Shown here: piece by piece, positions 58,063 through 60,415 of the stretch | Position numbering within the stretch: position 1 is the first letter of the stretch | Layout: each line of letters begins with the position of its first letter | NCBI RefSeq assembly: GCF_014651695.1 | Contig: NZ_BMXJ01000007.1 | Location: forward strand, 18,084-78,498 | Source: Nocardiopsis terrae | GTDB taxonomy: Bacteria; Actinomycetota; Actinomycetes; Streptosporangiales; Streptosporangiaceae | Direction of reading: 5' to 3' | DNA length: 60,415 nucleotides | Made by a program: the position numbers and the translations under genes | The notes under the pieces: model-generated | What the model was told of the DNA's origin: nothing | The model's input: only the letters and a program-made list of their open reading frames with translations | Database searches by the model: none

Positions 58063-59544
58063 TCACCCCGGAACGACGGTCATGGTGGTCTCCTCGCCCC
58101 CGGTGGAGCCCGGCACGGCCACGTGCAGCACCCGCATGTCCGCGTCCCAACGCGACGTCCACCCGCTGTCCCCGGCCGGGGTGTCCACGGTCAGCTCGAA
58201 CCCGTCGCCGGGCCCGGTGCCGAAGGTGTCCTCCGGCAGGTACAGCTCGGTGGATCCGGACACCTCCGCGCGTTCGGTGTACCGGACCGACAGTTCGCCG
58301 GAATCCGTGTCGTAGCCCCACTCCAGGGGTTCACCGGCGATCGCGCGCGGGTAGGGCCGGTTCATCACGTCGGCTAGCGGCCCGGGAACGAGCCTGTCAT
58401 CCTCGTCCCGCCCCTCCCACGGGCCCCAGCCGTCGAGGTCGTTGGACCAGTAGGCGCGCCCGGACGCCATCGTCTCGGTCTCCGCCAGCACCCGCCCGAC
58501 GAACTCCGGAGCGCCCGCTCCGGACATGTCCAGGCCGAACTCGCCCAGCACGATCGGGGCCTCCAGGCGTTCCCCCACCAGTTGGACGCTGCGCGACCAC
58601 GTGTCCACGCTCGTGTCGATCCGTTCCCTGGAGTCGCCCTCGTAGGACTGTCCCAGGTCCATGGGCAGCGCGTACAGGTGCGGGGCGTAGACGATGCGCG
58701 GATCGCCCTCGCGCGGGTCGTCGAGGCGGGGCAGGAAGGAGGGCAGCCCCCAGTTCACGCCCACGGCCTGGCCCTCCACGAAGATCCACGTGTCCTGGTC
58801 GACCGAGCGGATCCGTGACATGGAGCGGCGGTAGAGCTCGGCGAGCGGCCCGGTCTCGAAGTCGGCGCCCTGGAGGCTGCCGCCGAAGGGCTCGTTCATC
58901 AGGTCGTAGCCGAGCACCGACGTGTTCCCGGAGAACCGTGCGGCCACGTGCCCCCAGGCGTCGGCGTAGGCGTCCATCAGTTCCGGGTGTTCGCCGGTGG
59001 TGCCCCAGAAGTGGTCGAAGGACCGGATCACCCCGGGCTCCAGGTAGACGAGTTCCCACATCTCCTGACTCTCCACCGGTAGCCCGTCGTTGTGGGTGGC
59101 CCATGCGGGGGCTCCGTTGCCGGAGTGCTCCTCGGGGCTGGTGTGGCGGCCGTAGAGGTCCTGGTGCATGTCGAGCAGCACGTTGTAGCCCCGGTCGGCG
59201 TACCACTCGACGCGTTCGTCGACGGCGTCCAGGTAGTCCTCGTCGTAGACGCCCCGCTCGGGTTCCAGGGCCTGCCACTGGATGAGGAGGCGGACGAAGT
59301 TGGTGCCCGTGGCGTCGTACTCGGCCTGGACGTCGTCCTCGGTGATCCACGGCAGCCGGTCCGGGTCGTCCTTGGCCGAACCGGAGGTGTTGAAGCCGTG
59401 CAGGAAGAGCGCCCGCCCCCGTTCGTCGGTGACGTACCGGGTGGGGCCCGGGTCCTGCCGGGTGAGTGCGGCGGCACCGGTTCCGAGGAGGAGGATGACG
59501 GCCAGGGCGACCGGGAGGGTCCTGCGCTTGCTGATGCGCTGCAT
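58063..59544 (-). CDS. Secreted GH5 glycoside hydrolase (endoglycoceramidase-like)
   Basis: This 493-residue protein has an N-terminal signal or anchor (about residues 8-28). A GH5 TIM barrel follows with LHGFNTSGS and VRLLIQWQALEPERG, LLDMHQDLYGRH, the acid/base Glu in GYDLMNEPFGG and the nucleophile Glu in IVLGEFGLD. A C-terminal beta-sandwich of about 100 residues follows. The DMHQDLYGR segment is characteristic of endoglycoceramidase-type GH5 enzymes that cleave glycolipids or oligosaccharides. AGGAG lies 4 bases before the ATG. It faces the GT2 synthase, suggesting trimming or release of that glycan. Confidence 0.88.
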   Translation of the reverse strand: MQRISKRRTLPVALAVILLLGTGAAALTRQDPGPTRYVTDERGRALFLHGFNTSGSAKDDPDRLPWITEDDVQAEYDATGTNFVRLLIQWQALEPERGVYDEDYLDAVDERVEWYADRGYNVLLDMHQDLYGRHTSPEEHSGNGAPAWATHNDGLPVESQEMWELVYLEPGVIRSFDHFWGTTGEHPELMDAYADAWGHVAARFSGNTSVLGYDLMNEPFGGSLQGADFETGPLAELYRRSMSRIRSVDQDTWIFVEGQAVGVNWGLPSFLPRLDDPREGDPRIVYAPHLYALPMDLGQSYEGDSRERIDTSVDTWSRSVQLVGERLEAPIVLGEFGLDMSGAGAPEFVGRVLAETETMASGRAYWSNDLDGWGPWEGRDEDDRLVPGPLADVMNRPYPRAIAGEPLEWGYDTDSGELSVRYTERAEVSGSTELYLPEDTFGTGPGDGFELTVDTPAGDSGWTSRWDADMRVLHVAVPGSTGGEETTMTVVPG

Positions 59545-59602
59545 CTCGCTCCTGGGGGGTGGGGAGCAGGGGGGATGTGGTGATGAGACCTAAATCACTA
59601 TC

Positions 59603-60175
59603 ATGCAAAGGGTGAACATTCTCCGCAACAGCCTCCGAAACCCCCGGAATCTTCGAATCCCCGCCGTCACCGCGGTCGCGGCCCTGGTCCCCTGCCTGTT
59701 CTTCGGCAGCACCGCCTTCCTCGCCTGGCTGGGCGCCCGCGCTGCCTGGCTGACGCTGCCCACCTCGCTGGGCGTGCCCTTCGCCTTCCCGAGGCTGAGC
59801 TTGGCCGCCGTGGTCGGCCAACCCGGTTGGAGTCTGGCGACCGAACTCGCCGCGGTGCTGGTCCTGGCCGCCGTCGCCGCCTGGTGGACGCGGCGGGCGC
59901 TGGAGCTGCGCCCCGGAGCGAATCCGTGGCGGGTGCTGTTGTCCGCCTGGGTCGGGGTGCTGCTCGGCCTGGTCCTCGCCAACGCCCTGCGCGCGGGCCT
60001 CACCGCCCTGGCCGCGGGGGCGGGGGCGCTGCCGTTCCTGGCCTACGCCTTCGCCGGGGCTCTCTCCGGGCTGCTGTGGGCGGTCTGCCTGGGCTGGGTG
60101 TGCGCGGCCCCGGCGGCCCTGGTCCACCGGTTCACCGACCGGGCCCGGGGCGTGGGGGAGCCCGCCCCGACCTGA
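59603..60175 (+). CDS. Membrane protein of unknown function
   Basis: This 190-residue protein has four or five hydrophobic segments, including AVAALVPCLFFGSTAFLAWL, LAAVLVLAAVAAWW and VLLGLVLANAL. A Gly/Ala-rich AFAGALSGLLWAVCLGWVC segment follows. I do not recognise a family. It is divergent from the GH5 gene with 58 bases between starts, so the two may be co-regulated. A TAAATC box 6 bases before the ATG is a poor match to a leaderless pattern. Confidence 0.68.
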   Translation: MQRVNILRNSLRNPRNLRIPAVTAVAALVPCLFFGSTAFLAWLGARAAWLTLPTSLGVPFAFPRLSLAAVVGQPGWSLATELAAVLVLAAVAAWWTRRALELRPGANPWRVLLSAWVGVLLGLVLANALRAGLTALAAGAGALPFLAYAFAGALSGLLWAVCLGWVCAAPAALVHRFTDRARGVGEPAPT

Positions 60176-60354
60176 CCCGGTCCCTTCCCGCGAGGACCTC
60201 GGGGCCCTCGGCCCGCGCGGCCCGCGCTTCCGGTCGGCCTGGCGGACGCAGAACCAGCGCTGGTGCCGGTCGGTGAGGTCGATGAGCCCGAAGCCCTGTT
60301 TCTTTTTCGCCGTGATCTTGCTACCAGGGGCGATTTCGGCGGGTGGTTTCTAGC

Positions 60355-60415
60355 ATCTGTTGCAACGAACCTGATTCAGGGGGTAGTTGTGCCAGGTAAA
60401 CGACTGTGTCGGGAT
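60355..60415 (+). mobile_element. Possible left end of an IS30-like insertion sequence, truncated by the window
   Basis: The last ~60 bases drop in GC. A TGTTGCAACGAAC terminal-repeat-like segment is followed by GGGGGT and a GTG at 60389 that opens VPGKRLCRD before the window ends. That start resembles HTH transposases such as IS30, but nine residues are too few to be sure. The interval 60176-60354 otherwise shows no gene I can support. Confidence 0.35.

Noticed and set aside
60236..60352. Short minus-strand frame containing KKKQGFGLIDLTDRHQRWF
   Set aside because: It looks protein-like but is short, has a TAG just upstream and an Arg/Pro-rich continuation. I cannot assign a family; it may be a fragment cut by the possible IS.

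Overview
The window is high-GC DNA, dense with genes and with many GTG starts. It encodes a chaplin-type hydrophobin carrying a class E sortase signal, a SigK/RskA pair beside MPT70/83-like fasciclin lipoproteins, and a trehalose-phosphatase/GH15 fusion. Together these point to a filamentous, spore-forming actinomycete, most likely Nocardiopsis or a near relative in the Streptosporangiales. That assignment is inferred from gene content; no rRNA or marker gene here proves it. Most of the window is chromosomal housekeeping or conserved accessory sequence. About 21-26 kb looks like a mosaic accessory segment, and the last ~60 bases appear to enter an insertion sequence.

Layout. 0.2-6.6 kb: serB, a DUF1707 protein, a conserved hypothetical, a lone ABC ATPase, an SPFH/band-7 protein, a TauE/SafE permease and an HD-domain phosphohydrolase. 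6.8-12 kb: a TetR regulator coupled to an alpha/beta-hydrolase-fold protein with no nucleophile serine, a divergent NADP aldehyde dehydrogenase, a membrane protein and adenosine deaminase. 12-16.2 kb: a CapA-like lipoprotein, a long AT-rich leader region, a four-domain long chaplin and SURF1. 16.2-19 kb: a methyltransferase, kptA (tRNA 2'-phosphotransferase) and, divergent to it, a TIGR02452/PARG-like macrodomain gene broken by three -1 frameshifts, then a GNAT. 19-21 kb: a MerR regulator divergent from a membrane protein, and an smr gene.

21-26 kb: a ribbon-helix-helix/PIN toxin-antitoxin pair sits between two copies of the smr 3' end, which looks like an attachment-site duplication. It is followed by a kelch-like lipoprotein, DUF5946, a GNAT, two miniature GntR regulators and small hypotheticals. 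26-36.9 kb: a secreted hydrolase, a PfkB kinase, tandem VOC paralogues, an acyl-CoA ligase, an amidohydrolase, an Lrp regulator divergent from a CynX-type transporter, and a second MFS exporter. 37-41.7 kb: a same-strand cluster, transcribed leftward, of fasciclin, membrane molybdo-oxidoreductase, fasciclin, sigK and rskA. 42-50 kb: an OmpA-domain lipoprotein, a small lipoprotein, lpdA, a VTT membrane protein, a repeat-tailed hypothetical and an AlkZ-like glycosylase. 50-60 kb: the OtsB-GH15 fusion, a methyltransferase, an SDR, hisE-hisG, then a 52-residue LAATG membrane peptide overlapping a GT2 synthase, a convergent secreted GH5 enzyme and a membrane protein.

Two features recur. Eight starts lie 6-7 nt downstream of a TANNNT box and lack a Shine-Dalgarno sequence, so leaderless mRNAs are probable. 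Several regulator genes sit beside clean dyads that could be their operators: TetR, Lrp, MerR, GntR and the RHH antitoxin. The strongest candidates for something new are the smr-flanked toxin-antitoxin cassette, the decayed macrodomain partner of KptA, the four-domain chaplin with its long AT-rich leader, and the LAATG peptide/GT2/GH5 surface-glycan locus.
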